A DNA stretch of 64,000 nt from an uncultured Spirochaetales bacterium (lineage in GTDB: Bacteria > Spirochaetota > Spirochaetia > Sphaerochaetales > Sphaerochaetaceae). Made by a program: the position numbers and the translations under genes. Position 1 is the first letter of the stretch. The number at the start of each line of letters is the position of its first letter. The stretch is taken from contig CAKQTE010000120.1 of the NCBI GenBank assembly GCA_934276485.1, positions 1 through 64,000 on the forward strand, written 5' to 3'. Shown here piece by piece: positions 1 through 9,057 of the stretch. The notes beneath the pieces are model-generated. The model saw nothing but the letters and a program-made list of their open reading frames with translations. It was not told where the DNA came from and did no database searches.

Positions 1-147
1 GCAGCTCCTTTTTTTCACTCGAGTCGAAAACTCATTAAATCCTATCAACCCTTGGGTTCAAAACATTCGTTCCAGAACTTGTAGAGGCCTTCTGTTAACT
101 GTTTTCAAGTTTCATGCGTAGCTACTACATCCAATTGCCATCATAAG
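1..147. other. Left-edge region without an assignable gene
   Basis: No gene can be assigned. A reading frame is open from base 1 to a TAG at 82-84 on the plus strand but is too short to recognise. On the minus strand an AAGGAG motif (bases 5-10) points off the left edge, so a leftward gene may begin just outside the window. A small inverted repeat (AACCC/GGGTT) lies at 48-59. Confidence 0.3.
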
Positions 148-176
148 TTGTAAGAAAATGAATGATAGTTTATTAT
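148..176 (+). promoter_or_regulatory. Putative promoter of upp
   Basis: A TTGTAA box (148-153) and a TATTAT box (171-176) are separated by 17 bases and lie just upstream of the ribosome binding site of the uracil phosphoribosyltransferase gene. The boxes are close to the sigma-70 consensus but this is sequence inspection only. Confidence 0.4.
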
Positions 177-198
177 TTTTTTGTTTGAGGAGAAGATG

Positions 199-1254
199 AT
201 GAGTAACAAAATAATCCTACATGCTACAGACCTTGATGGATATCTAACAGAAAAAGACAAAAAAGATATTGAGAAGATATCAACACTATACAATAAAAGC
301 CTTGCTTGCTGCTCGGCATATGACAAGGATCATAACGACAAGGAAGCAGTTAACAATCTTGTTGATTCTGCACGCGAGATCGGACACGAGCTTGAGAAAA
401 TCACAAAGGACAACAAGAGAATCCACACATATTGCTTCGAGACTCCTAAAGAGATGCAGGGAGAGGCATCAAGAATCATTGCACGCCTTCGTAATCCAGA
501 AACAGATCACGAGGAATTTTTGTATTATATCCAAAGAGCATATGAGTTGATGTTTGCGCACTCCTTTGCAGATCAATGTCTTTCAAAAAAGAGATCAATC
601 ATTCAGATTACTCCTGTAACCAATCCTGTTCAAAACTATGCTGTACATAGAATTCCAGATATTGATGATATGGCTCACAACGCTGTAATGTGCGTTATGC
701 TTCGTGGAGCCCTACTTCCATCAATGATCATTTCAAAGGAAATCCAGGACTATTCTTCTGATGACCACATCACACCATTTGCTCTCTTTAAGATCAAGAG
801 AGATGAGTCCAGAAAGGAAAGCAACATGGATTATATCCTTGATTTGGATAAGTCCTTTTTTAAACTAGAAGACCTAGATGGGAAGGACTTGATCTTTGCA
901 GATCCAATGAACGCAACCGGTGGTTCTCTTGTTACAATCGTTAAGTATCTAAAGGATCAGGGAATAAAACCAAAATCAATCAAGTTCATCAATGTAATCT
1001 CTGCTTTAAAAGGAGCTTTGAGAATCACAAGAGCTATTGAAGAAGCTGAGATCTACACACTATGGATGGATCCTGTACTAAATGATTCTGCATATATTCT
1101 TCCAGGTCTTGGAGATGCTGGCGATAGACTCAATGGAGTGGATCCAAAGGATAACCCTAGAAACATTCTGCAGCTTATTGCAGACTATGGAACAAACATC
1201 GTTAACCTATATAGAGATCAGGTAAGAGAAATTGAAAATACTGTTCTTGGTTAG
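199..1254 (+). CDS. upp: Uracil phosphoribosyltransferase with long N-terminal extension
   Basis: The enzyme converts uracil and PRPP to UMP in pyrimidine salvage. The C-terminal part carries the PRPP loop DPMNATGGS (about residues 235-243) and the uracil-binding motif GLGDAGDR (about 303-310), both diagnostic of UPRTases. The protein is 351 residues, against about 210 for the usual enzyme; the first 85-105 residues are an extra region that I do not recognise, rich in charged and helix-forming residues. The start at 199 is chosen because GAGGAG at 187-192 sits six bases upstream; a TTG at 181 and an ATG at 196 are in frame but badly spaced. The next gene overlaps its end by 23 bases. Confidence 0.88.
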   Translation: MSNKIILHATDLDGYLTEKDKKDIEKISTLYNKSLACCSAYDKDHNDKEAVNNLVDSAREIGHELEKITKDNKRIHTYCFETPKEMQGEASRIIARLRNPETDHEEFLYYIQRAYELMFAHSFADQCLSKKRSIIQITPVTNPVQNYAVHRIPDIDDMAHNAVMCVMLRGALLPSMIISKEIQDYSSDDHITPFALFKIKRDESRKESNMDYILDLDKSFFKLEDLDGKDLIFADPMNATGGSLVTIVKYLKDQGIKPKSIKFINVISALKGALRITRAIEEAEIYTLWMDPVLNDSAYILPGLGDAGDRLNGVDPKDNPRNILQLIADYGTNIVNLYRDQVREIENTVLG

Positions 1255-1822
1255 CTTAATCATTCCAATCCTATTCTCCTGTACTACCACCTCCGATAAT
1301 GAAATCATCAGAGGTGGATACTCAAAATATGGATTGGAGGCCCAAGAATATTACATCAATAGTGATGTTAAAAGCCCTAGAGTTCTATATAACCTTGCAT
1401 ACTCATATCTAGAGACAGATGATTTCGATAGCGCTCTTGAGTGTGCAACAACTGGTCAGGAGTTATATCCAGAATATCTACGATTCTACACTCTAGAAGC
1501 TTATTGCCATAAAAGACTCAATGATAAGAAATCCTATCAAGAAACACTGAAAAACATCATTGATATAGATCCCGGCTATATCGATATATGGGAAATACTT
1601 ATCTCAAGTTTAGTTGAAACCAAGGACAAAGATAATGCAATAAAGTATGCAAAGGAACTATTGCAAATAGATCCAAGCAACAAAATTGCACTGAATGTTC
1701 TTTCTCTATATATCACTTTCTATCGTGATATCACAGGCTTTGAGCTTAATGAGAATAAAATCAGGGATATCCTTAAACAACAAGAGGAGAGATTATCTCT
1801 CTCCCCTACGCTTGCTAGATAA
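1232..1822 (+). CDS. TPR-repeat lipoprotein
   Basis: A 196-residue protein with a lysine, a hydrophobic stretch and the lipobox LFSC (Cys about residue 17), so it is probably a lipid-anchored envelope protein. The rest is alpha-helical and shows about three tetratricopeptide-like units (around residues 48-80, 82-115 and 117-150), which usually mediate protein-protein contacts. The start is a TTG inside the end of upp; translation from there gives a complete signal peptide, which supports it, and coupling with upp is likely. The specific partner is unknown. It ends five bases before the convergent flavin reductase gene. Confidence 0.7.
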   Translation: MKILFLVSLIIPILFSCTTTSDNEIIRGGYSKYGLEAQEYYINSDVKSPRVLYNLAYSYLETDDFDSALECATTGQELYPEYLRFYTLEAYCHKRLNDKKSYQETLKNIIDIDPGYIDIWEILISSLVETKDKDNAIKYAKELLQIDPSNKIALNVLSLYITFYRDITGFELNENKIRDILKQQEERLSLSPTLAR

Positions 1823-1827
1823 AAAAG

Positions 1828-2382
1828 TTATTTCAACTCATTTCCGCAACTGAATGCCATTGCTGCATTCTCTCCAAAGACTCTATAGCTCTTTGAAAAT
1901 GAGTCATATAGAATTGGATCTAGCTTTGACATATCTGGCCTTCCATCAGTGAGAATAGAATCATCTGCATTAACGTTTACGATATTGAATACTACAGACT
2001 CCTCATCAATGATCTTATCAAGAGTACACTCAAGAGTTAGCTTGAACTCTTCAAATAGAGGTGCATCAACCTTTTCACTCTTTATATCATGAAGAGATGC
2101 AATCTTCAGCTTATCTGGATTGTCATTTGCAGAAACAAGTCCTACATAATCACTTGCAACCATTGTAGAGCGTGTTGCAAAGCTTATCGTAATGGCTTTT
2201 CTATCCAAAAGATTTGAGAAAGTCTTATGCCCTTTATCAATGCAAACAATAATCTTGTTCGTATTGTAAATGCCTCCCCATGCAGCTGTCATGGCATCAG
2301 CTTTTCCATCCTTGTCATAAGTGCCCAAAACCAATACAGGAAATGGCATACTCCAAGTTCTTGGTCCGAAATCAACTCTCAT
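1828..2382 (-). CDS. Flavin reductase-like FMN-binding protein
   Basis: A 184-residue member of the flavin reductase-like family: it opens with a GPRTWSMPFPVLVLGT segment and continues with DAMTAAWGG and a KTFSNL segment, typical of the split-barrel FMN-binding fold. Such proteins bind FMN and either reduce flavins with NAD(P)H or act as flavoprotein oxidoreductases of unknown substrate. It is the last gene of a leftward cluster (CYTH protein, parvulin, RNase HI, this gene), ten bases after rnhA. Family is clear, substrate is not. Confidence 0.8.
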   Translation of the reverse strand: MRVDFGPRTWSMPFPVLVLGTYDKDGKADAMTAAWGGIYNTNKIIVCIDKGHKTFSNLLDRKAITISFATRSTMVASDYVGLVSANDNPDKLKIASLHDIKSEKVDAPLFEEFKLTLECTLDKIIDEESVVFNIVNVNADDSILTDGRPDMSKLDPILYDSFSKSYRVFGENAAMAFSCGNELK

Positions 2383-2392
2383 ATCTTGCCTC

Positions 2393-2827
2393 CTAGAATT
2401 TAGAGCTCTCTTGACGAACTAGGCTATCACAAAGCTCGTTTCCATCAACTCCAGCGTGTCCTTTTACCCAAGACCAATTTACATGAAGAACAGAGTTAAG
2501 TTTATCTAGCTCAACCCAATACTCTTGGTTCTTTACAGCTGATCCTGATGCTGTTCTCCAACCTTTCTTCTTCCAAGAATGAATCCATGTTGTGATTCCA
2601 TTTTTTACATATTGGCTATCTGTTAATATCTCAACAACAGATATATTGTTCTGAATGCAATATTTAAGAGCGTTGATAACAGCTGTAAGCTCCATCTTGT
2701 TGTTTGTAGTATTTGCATCCCCTCCGGATGAAGATGCAACCAAAGCCCCATCTTCATATGCTGCAAATGCCCATCCTCCTGGGCCAGGGTTTCCAAGGCA
2801 TCCGCCATCTGTATATATATTTAACAC
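2393..2827 (-). CDS. rnhA: Ribonuclease HI
   Basis: RNase HI cleaves the RNA strand of RNA-DNA hybrids. All catalytic residues are visible: Asp7 in YTDGG, Glu46 in NKMELTAV, Asp70 in LTDSQYV and Asp134 near the C terminus, with His124 in KGHAG. The length (144 residues) is normal for the bacterial type 1 enzyme. The start is a GTG that overlaps the TAG stop of the upstream parvulin gene by one base, so translational coupling is likely. Confidence 0.95.
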   Translation of the reverse strand: MLNIYTDGGCLGNPGPGGWAFAAYEDGALVASSSGGDANTTNNKMELTAVINALKYCIQNNISVVEILTDSQYVKNGITTWIHSWKKKGWRTASGSAVKNQEYWVELDKLNSVLHVNWSWVKGHAGVDGNELCDSLVRQESSKF

Positions 2828-3102
2828 TATCTTGCTCCTGTTTTCTTGATTATATGATATCCAAATTGAGTCTTAACTGGTCTGGAGATCGTTCCAGTGC
2901 CCATTCTTCTAACTGCATTTTCAAATGCAGGAACCATCTGACCTTCACCAAACCAACCCAAGTCTCCACCCTTAGATTTTGAAGGACAAGTTGAATATTG
3001 TCGAGCAAGAGATTCGAAAGATTCTCCTCTTTTAACTCTCTCATAAATCTTTTCTGCACTTGCTGCATCACGCACCAATATATGGGATGCCCTGAATTCC
3101 AT
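2827..3102 (-). CDS. ppiC: Parvulin-type peptidyl-prolyl cis-trans isomerase
   Basis: A stand-alone 91-residue parvulin domain like E. coli PpiC. It shows the family signatures ASHILV at the N terminus, a GGDLGWF segment and the C-terminal FGYHIIK. There is no signal peptide, so it should be cytoplasmic and speed proline isomerisation during folding. Its ATG overlaps the TAA of the CYTH gene by one base and its stop overlaps the rnhA start by one base, so the three genes are tightly coupled. Confidence 0.92.
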   Translation of the reverse strand: MEFRASHILVRDAASAEKIYERVKRGESFESLARQYSTCPSKSKGGDLGWFGEGQMVPAFENAVRRMGTGTISRPVKTQFGYHIIKKTGAR

Positions 3103-3635
3103 TATTTTTCTCCTTTCAAGATCATTGATTTATAACTCTTGGTTTCAATCTCACGCTCATCTAGTCCGAATTTAGATAATAATGAATGAAGCTTTTTTCT
3201 GCATTCATCAATGAGTTTATCATCAGCATCAAAATCAATTAATGCTTCCATTTCAAGAAACCATCCAAGATCATTTACAGACAGAAGTTCTATATGAACA
3301 CCATCATAGTTCCAATCCCAACCAGTTTTATATTTGTTGAAATGGAATGAATATCCCAATACAGAGAAGAATGCTATAGCATCCTCTTCTTTTGTATGTC
3401 CAAGATCCATCTCAAACTCGAGATTGTTCTCATCTCCATTAGCCATATTAGTATTCTTTTTGACAGTAGTTTCCAATGAACCATTGTTGTTTCTGACTCT
3501 GAGTCTTTGTCCTGATGAGTTAATAAGATAAGTATCAACCTTCTTAACAGACTTTCCTTCCCCACAGATAGAGTCAATTATTGATTTGGTTTTCTCATAC
3601 TCATTTGCATGAGCCTTAATTTCAACTTCTCTCAT
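3102..3635 (-). CDS. CYTH-domain protein (class IV adenylate cyclase / triphosphatase family)
   Basis: The 177-residue protein begins with EVEIK (residues 3-7), the ExExK signature of the CYTH superfamily, followed by alternating charged strands (LRVR, LETTVKK, LEFEMDLG, EMEALIDF) that form the triphosphate tunnel in this fold. Members hydrolyse inorganic or organic triphosphates, or make cAMP; which applies here cannot be told. No Shine-Dalgarno sequence precedes the ATG, and a TATTCT box lies only four bases upstream, so the mRNA may be leaderless. Confidence 0.8.
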   Translation of the reverse strand: MREVEIKAHANEYEKTKSIIDSICGEGKSVKKVDTYLINSSGQRLRVRNNNGSLETTVKKNTNMANGDENNLEFEMDLGHTKEEDAIAFFSVLGYSFHFNKYKTGWDWNYDGVHIELLSVNDLGWFLEMEALIDFDADDKLIDECRKKLHSLLSKFGLDEREIETKSYKSMILKGEK

Positions 3636-3680
3636 ATTGAGAATATTCTAAGAAAGATGGAAACAAGAGACAATAGAAAA

Positions 3681-3706
3681 TCTAAAATAGCCCCCAAAGG
3701 GACTAG
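3681..3706 (-). terminator. Rho-independent terminator of the galactosidase operon
   Basis: On the minus strand TAGTCCC pairs with GGGGCTA (one G-U pair) and is followed by TTTTAGATTTT. It lies directly after the GH36 stop codon. Confidence 0.75.
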
Positions 3707-3708
3707 CA

Positions 3709-5763
3709 TCATTGTCTTTTTAGATGAACAAAGCTTGAGGATAATTCTGAGTCTCGCTTGATAGGAATACCAATATGTATCAAGTTATGGGAATAGTATT
3801 CTTTACAATCCATATCTATGTACACACTCTCATCATTGATTCCTTTCAATTTTATATAAGAAATAGAATTACCATATAAATACTTTTCAGCAAATGCAAA
3901 GATTAATATATCCTTATTATAATTTGATACATATTCGATTGCACTAACGTCATCAATATAAGGATTTCCAATTCTATATGCTTTTCCTTCTGCAATGATA
4001 TCTCTAATATCTTTATATATATCAACCCACTCTTTTGCTTTAGAAATTTCTTTGTCGCTATATTTTGATATATCAGCACCGATACCAAGGCCCCCACACA
4101 TAGATACAATAAAACGATAATCAAGAGAGTATAGATCCTTTCCTGCATCTGTTACCCAACTCATCATGGATGATGGATTATAGAATTGCATTGCACTATA
4201 TTGCATACGAATTCTTGAGTATGGATCAGTGTTGTCACTAAGCCAAAATTGATTAGCATATTGCATAATTCCAAGGTCAACTCTGCCACCACCTCCTGAG
4301 CATGTTTCAAACTCAACATGAGGAAATTCTTCTCTTAGGGTCTTCCATATTGAATACAATGATTCAACATGTTTATGCCATATCTCTCTTGAATCAGTAT
4401 TTGCAAAAGAATCAGGATCTGTTATAGCTCTATTGAAATCCCACTTAATAAAGCTTATATCATTCTCACTTAAAAGAGTTCTCATAAAGGACAATATGTA
4501 TCTCTTTACTTCTCTTTTGCCAATGTCCAATACATATTGATTACGAGCAAGTCTTGGCTCCACTCCTTCAATTGAGTATATCCAATCTGGATGAGTTCTA
4601 TATAAAATACTATCTGGATTTACAGATTCCGGTTCCACCCATATTCCAAAATCCATTCCAAGTGATTTTACTTCTTGAATCAAATGGCCAAGCCCTTTAG
4701 GAAATTTGCTTGTGCTAACAAACCAATCTCCCAGCCCAGATTTATCACTGTCTCGAGTGCTGAACCAACCATCGTCTACAACAAATAGCTCTGTGCCTAT
4801 TGATGCTGCTCTATTAGCTAGCTCTAGCTGATTCTCTTCATTTACATCAAAGCCTGTTGCTTCCCAGCTATTGTATAGCACTCTACATTTCTTTCTCTTT
4901 GGAATCAAATGTTTCCTTTGAAAATTATGCATCTCTTGCATTACGCTATCTTTTCCATATGGAGAATAAGCTAAATATATAGATGGAAGATATTTAATAT
5001 CTCCAGACTTTAAGGATAAGAGATTGTCAAAAGAATTAATACCAGCGCTGATACGAGTTGTGCCAAGAGTTGTTTTTTCTACATCAAGCTCCCAATTGCC
5101 ACTGTAGCCAAGCATAATAGACCAACAATCGCACTCCTCTCCATCTTCTTTTTCACTGATTAAAATAGAAGGATTGAAGGATGCACTTGTGACCCCTTTT
5201 CGAGACTCAATAGTAAATGTTCCAATATTGATCTTTGTTTTATTCTCTTGCCATTCAGATAGCCATCGACCATTAACATAACTAAGATATCCATCTGTTT
5301 TTCGAGGTAACGATACTGCACCTGAGAGGGAATTGGTCAAACGAATATCATCGCGTTTTGAAGCTAATGATACATCTCTTTTGATCACGCTTTCATAGAT
5401 TGAATACTTTAGAACTATCTCAAGATCATCAAGATAAGCTGAATACCTAAGAGTGAGAGTATTATTCTCAATGTCGTATCCAACTCTTTTGAGTTTACCT
5501 ATTCGATATTTTCCTTCCCCTTTTATGCTAGGTCTCGTATATCTTCTACCATTAAAGATATCGAACTCAGTTCTCTCTGATATTTCTTCATAATCAAATG
5601 AAGACCATTCCGGTTCAAATGACTTAAACACACTCGTTATATCAGAAATATATTTGCCCCAATAGATAGAATATATATTGTCTTCATCTGCCATAAGATA
5701 ATATGACATTACACCATTCGTAAGATGAAATATATTATCAGAACAACAATCAATTCTTGTCAT
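3709..5763 (-). CDS. GH36 alpha-galactosidase
   Basis: A 684-residue glycoside hydrolase family 36 enzyme that releases terminal alpha-galactose from melibiose, raffinose-type sugars or galactomannan fragments. The nucleophile is Asp442 in FIKWDFNR and the acid/base is Asp510 in WLSDNTD; the NSWEATGF (about 298-305) and VVDDGWF (about 328-334) segments are also typical. There is no signal peptide, so it acts in the cytoplasm on imported oligosaccharides. The ATG at 5763 is preferred because GAGG lies nine bases upstream and because it begins close to the end of the GH97 gene, which it overlaps by 14 bases. It is the last gene of the sugar operon. Confidence 0.92.
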   Translation of the reverse strand: MTRIDCCSDNIFHLTNGVMSYYLMADEDNIYSIYWGKYISDITSVFKSFEPEWSSFDYEEISERTEFDIFNGRRYTRPSIKGEGKYRIGKLKRVGYDIENNTLTLRYSAYLDDLEIVLKYSIYESVIKRDVSLASKRDDIRLTNSLSGAVSLPRKTDGYLSYVNGRWLSEWQENKTKINIGTFTIESRKGVTSASFNPSILISEKEDGEECDCWSIMLGYSGNWELDVEKTTLGTTRISAGINSFDNLLSLKSGDIKYLPSIYLAYSPYGKDSVMQEMHNFQRKHLIPKRKKCRVLYNSWEATGFDVNEENQLELANRAASIGTELFVVDDGWFSTRDSDKSGLGDWFVSTSKFPKGLGHLIQEVKSLGMDFGIWVEPESVNPDSILYRTHPDWIYSIEGVEPRLARNQYVLDIGKREVKRYILSFMRTLLSENDISFIKWDFNRAITDPDSFANTDSREIWHKHVESLYSIWKTLREEFPHVEFETCSGGGGRVDLGIMQYANQFWLSDNTDPYSRIRMQYSAMQFYNPSSMMSWVTDAGKDLYSLDYRFIVSMCGGLGIGADISKYSDKEISKAKEWVDIYKDIRDIIAEGKAYRIGNPYIDDVSAIEYVSNYNKDILIFAFAEKYLYGNSISYIKLKGINDESVYIDMDCKEYYSHNLIHIGIPIKRDSELSSSFVHLKRQ

Positions 5764-8167
5764 ATAACCATACCTCAATGCCTTTGAGATCAGGAGCATC
5801 TCCTTCTCGCGCTAGAAATTCAATCTTATTTGATCCTTTATTCAAAGGAAGAAGAAGTTCCTTTCTACCAATAATCGACCAGTTGCCTTCTACCCATCCG
5901 CCTGTATTGAAGAAAACTGAATCGTACTCTTTTCCGTTTACTCTAATTGTTGCTCGTCTATTTTCTCCTAGAGCATAATCAAATGCAAAAATATACTTTC
6001 CTTCTCTTTCTATTGAATCAATATCAAATGTAATAGGATATGCTAGATTAGCACCTCTAATGCACTTGTTATCAAGTAGAGCCAGAGATGAGTCAAAATT
6101 TGCGTTTATTGCATCAAAATAGATATGCTTTGGCTCCGTTTTTTTCAGGATTTCAATTCTATTCAAGACGCAATCTGAAGATGAAATATTTAATTCTTTT
6201 TCGTCAAAATCAAAAGGAAAATCAAAGACTCTATTCACACTTTCAGATCCAGATGGTTCAAGTTCATAACAAACTCCTGCGATATCTACAGAGGAGTGTT
6301 TCTTTGATGAATAATATAGATTGACAATATGAGTTCCTTTTAATTCTTTATTAGATATAGAAATGAAGTTATCATTAATCAAAGAGGAATAAAGTATTTC
6401 TCCCATATAGCCATCTTTAATACCTTCTGCTAAAGGCTTTTTATCTTTCGCAATATAGAGAGCAAAACCATCTGCGTCTTGAAGTTGCAGCTTCAAGATA
6501 TCTATTGAATGAACTAGCATCTCCTTCTTTGAAATATTGTCTCCATTATCACAATTTGTATATAGCTCCGCGTAGAACTCACCTTCAGGTAAGAATGACA
6601 AATCCAATTCAATTTCTTCTGCTTTTACAGTAATGCCTGCTATAAAATATTCGTCATCCTTTTCCCTTAGAACTGCTATATCCTTTCCTGGATATCCATA
6701 GATAAGAGAGGAGCTATCATATGAAGGCTTTAGTCTACATAAGAAATCTGTTCCAATCCATGATCTAAGAACATGTATTGACTCAGCTATATGCAATACT
6801 CCACTTTCAAATACAAGAGATAGTGCCAATTGATGAGCTTCTGTGGTGTTTCTATTTATATTTGAGAACCCAGTTGAAGTATAATCCATTGAACCTACAA
6901 TGTTTCTTGTAAAAGGAACTGTACAATTATGCTCTGCATTAGGCATATCACTCCACTTATAGTGCTCAAGCCCCATAATGCCTTCTTCTGTTAACAGGCA
7001 AGGCCAAGTGCGACTTTCTCCTGCAGCTTTAGTATTTCCATGGAAATTGATCAATAGCTTTTTTTCTATCATCAATCTTGCGATATGATCATATTGTCCC
7101 ATTCTAACAGTTGAATCATTCATGAAGAAATCTATCTTCAATCCAACAACACCCCAAGATGCCCACTTATCGATTAATGCTTTGGCTTTATCGTATGTAT
7201 TAAGAGATTCCATATCTGACCAGATCCAGACATCTACACCTCTTTTGTTTGCATACTTGCATAGCTCGTGAACCCAAGTATCATCCCATCCAGCGTCAAC
7301 TGTTATTCCTTCAAAGCCACAGAAAGCAGCAAAATCAATATACTTCATTTGCTCTGTAAATAGCTCTGCTCCGTTTTCAAAGCTCCACCATGACCATAGA
7401 TTTCTCGACGGATGCACCCAAGACAAATCCTCAAGTTCGTTTTTAGGATTCAGGTTAAAAGAAATACGTGAGTCGAAGAGACCTTTCAAGTCATCTACAA
7501 CAGTAAAGAATCTCCATGGTGTAGTTACTCCATCTTGATCTTGAATTGCGCCCTCTTCTTCTGGAGCAAAAGCAATAGATAGATAGTCATCTTGTCCAAT
7601 ATAGCTAGATGAGCAATATCTTCCTCTATTGTTGATTATTCCAGCTTCAGACAAGAGTATCCAAGATGCGTCATTAATCTCAAATAGACATGGCATTCCA
7701 TATCGTTTATTAATCTCAATTCTTCCTGCTGGAAATGGATGCTCATAGGTATCTATCCAATCTTGCAAGAACGAATTTCTATATCCAGATGGAAAGAATA
7801 CATCTAAATTTTCTTTATCAACTGATGTCTTTGCACTCTTTATTTTATATGCGCATCCATCATCAAACGCACGAATGCATAGAGAAGAAATTCCATCATG
7901 CTCACTAAATGAAATTACGAGTTCATTACATAGATTATGATAGACATTGCTCTTTCCCGCAGGCAAAGAATAAGACTCGTCAATTGTATTTCTCTCTTCC
8001 TTGAAGTTGGTTATTTCATCAAATCCATTATCAAAGGATATTCTTTTTAAGGATAAAACAACTTTGGAGGATTTAAGATAATCGATATAAAATCCATTAT
8101 CATGGAAATAAACAATTACACTCCCCTTTGAATTGGGAGAATTAAGTTCCCATTTAATATCTGACAT
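5750..8167 (-). CDS. GH97 family glycosidase, probably retaining alpha-galactosidase
   Basis: An 805-residue glycoside hydrolase family 97 protein. After an N-terminal beta-sandwich (about 1-250) comes the (beta/alpha)8 domain with ITVDAGWDD (about 288-296) and GLKIDFF, whose Asp346 matches the Asp nucleophile of the retaining alpha-galactosidase branch; the inverting SusB branch uses glutamates instead. EGIMGLEHY (about 395-403) holds the expected acid/base region. The last 130 residues look like a carbohydrate-binding beta-sandwich. No signal peptide is seen, whereas most characterised GH97 enzymes are periplasmic, so the product is probably cytoplasmic here. It follows the permease by six bases, with AAGGA next to the permease stop codon. 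Confidence 0.88.
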   Translation of the reverse strand: MSDIKWELNSPNSKGSVIVYFHDNGFYIDYLKSSKVVLSLKRISFDNGFDEITNFKEERNTIDESYSLPAGKSNVYHNLCNELVISFSEHDGISSLCIRAFDDGCAYKIKSAKTSVDKENLDVFFPSGYRNSFLQDWIDTYEHPFPAGRIEINKRYGMPCLFEINDASWILLSEAGIINNRGRYCSSSYIGQDDYLSIAFAPEEEGAIQDQDGVTTPWRFFTVVDDLKGLFDSRISFNLNPKNELEDLSWVHPSRNLWSWWSFENGAELFTEQMKYIDFAAFCGFEGITVDAGWDDTWVHELCKYANKRGVDVWIWSDMESLNTYDKAKALIDKWASWGVVGLKIDFFMNDSTVRMGQYDHIARLMIEKKLLINFHGNTKAAGESRTWPCLLTEEGIMGLEHYKWSDMPNAEHNCTVPFTRNIVGSMDYTSTGFSNINRNTTEAHQLALSLVFESGVLHIAESIHVLRSWIGTDFLCRLKPSYDSSSLIYGYPGKDIAVLREKDDEYFIAGITVKAEEIELDLSFLPEGEFYAELYTNCDNGDNISKKEMLVHSIDILKLQLQDADGFALYIAKDKKPLAEGIKDGYMGEILYSSLINDNFISISNKELKGTHIVNLYYSSKKHSSVDIAGVCYELEPSGSESVNRVFDFPFDFDEKELNISSSDCVLNRIEILKKTEPKHIYFDAINANFDSSLALLDNKCIRGANLAYPITFDIDSIEREGKYIFAFDYALGENRRATIRVNGKEYDSVFFNTGGWVEGNWSIIGRKELLLPLNKGSNKIEFLAREGDAPDLKGIEVWLYDKN

Positions 8168-8173
8168 AATTAA

Positions 8174-9049
8174 TTATCCTTTTACAGCACCAGCAAGTTC
8201 GCCAGTAATAAAGTATTTCATCAAGAATGGATAAACACCCAGAACTGGAAGTGTTGCGATGAACACTTGCGCTGCTCTTGAGGTTCTTTCCGATACCATA
8301 TTCAAATATTGAAGATTATTTGTAGTCATCAACGTGACATCTCTATTTACCATAACAGTTTGCAGGTAACTCTGTAGAGGATAGTGCTTAGGACTATTCA
8401 TCAAGATCAAACCTTCAAACCAAGAGTTCCAATGTGATACCAAGCAAAATAGAACCAAGGATGCTATTGTTGCTTTTACAAGAGGAACACATATTCTGAT
8501 CATGACAGATACATTTGAAGCACCATCTATGATCGCTGCTTCCTCTAGTTCCCTAGGAACTGATTTAAATGCATTCGTCAAAAGAACTATATTATAGACA
8601 GGTACTGCAACAGGCAGGATCAAAGCCCAAAAGCTATCGATCAAGCCAAGCTTGTTTATGATCATGTACCAAGGGATCAAGCCTCCACTGAATACCATGG
8701 TTATGATAAAAAACCACATATAGAAGTTTCTCCCTCGAAATTCCTTACTGCTTCTAGATAGAGGAAATGCAACCATTATCGTTAGTAGCATATTAACAGG
8801 TACTCCTACAGCAACCTTTAGCAGAGAAATCATGAAAGAGCGATAAAACTCTGGCTTTTCAAGCACAAACTTATATGAAAGAAATGTAAATTGCTTTGGC
8901 ACAAACCTGATTTTCTCTGTTACAACTGCAGTTGAGGAAGAGAAGGAAATCGCTAGTAAGTTAAGGAAAGGCAACAAACAACAAAGCGTTAAGAGTATCA
9001 GCACAATCCCATTTATGACACGGAATATCTTTTGTCCTCTAGTTTGCAT
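8174..9049 (-). CDS. Carbohydrate ABC transporter permease (LplC/YtcP type)
   Basis: A 291-residue MalG-like inner-membrane permease with about six transmembrane segments. The EAAxxDGA coupling loop that docks on the ATPase is present as EEAAIIDGASN (about residues 168-178). It forms the transport pore with the permease encoded upstream, which ends eight bases before. The ending (FITGELAGAVKG) is typical of the LplC/YtcP subgroup for oligosaccharides. Confidence 0.93.
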   Translation of the reverse strand: MQTRGQKIFRVINGIVLILLTLCCLLPFLNLLAISFSSSTAVVTEKIRFVPKQFTFLSYKFVLEKPEFYRSFMISLLKVAVGVPVNMLLTIMVAFPLSRSSKEFRGRNFYMWFFIITMVFSGGLIPWYMIINKLGLIDSFWALILPVAVPVYNIVLLTNAFKSVPRELEEAAIIDGASNVSVMIRICVPLVKATIASLVLFCLVSHWNSWFEGLILMNSPKHYPLQSYLQTVMVNRDVTLMTTNNLQYLNMVSERTSRAAQVFIATLPVLGVYPFLMKYFITGELAGAVKG

Positions 9050-9057
9050 ATATCCTC

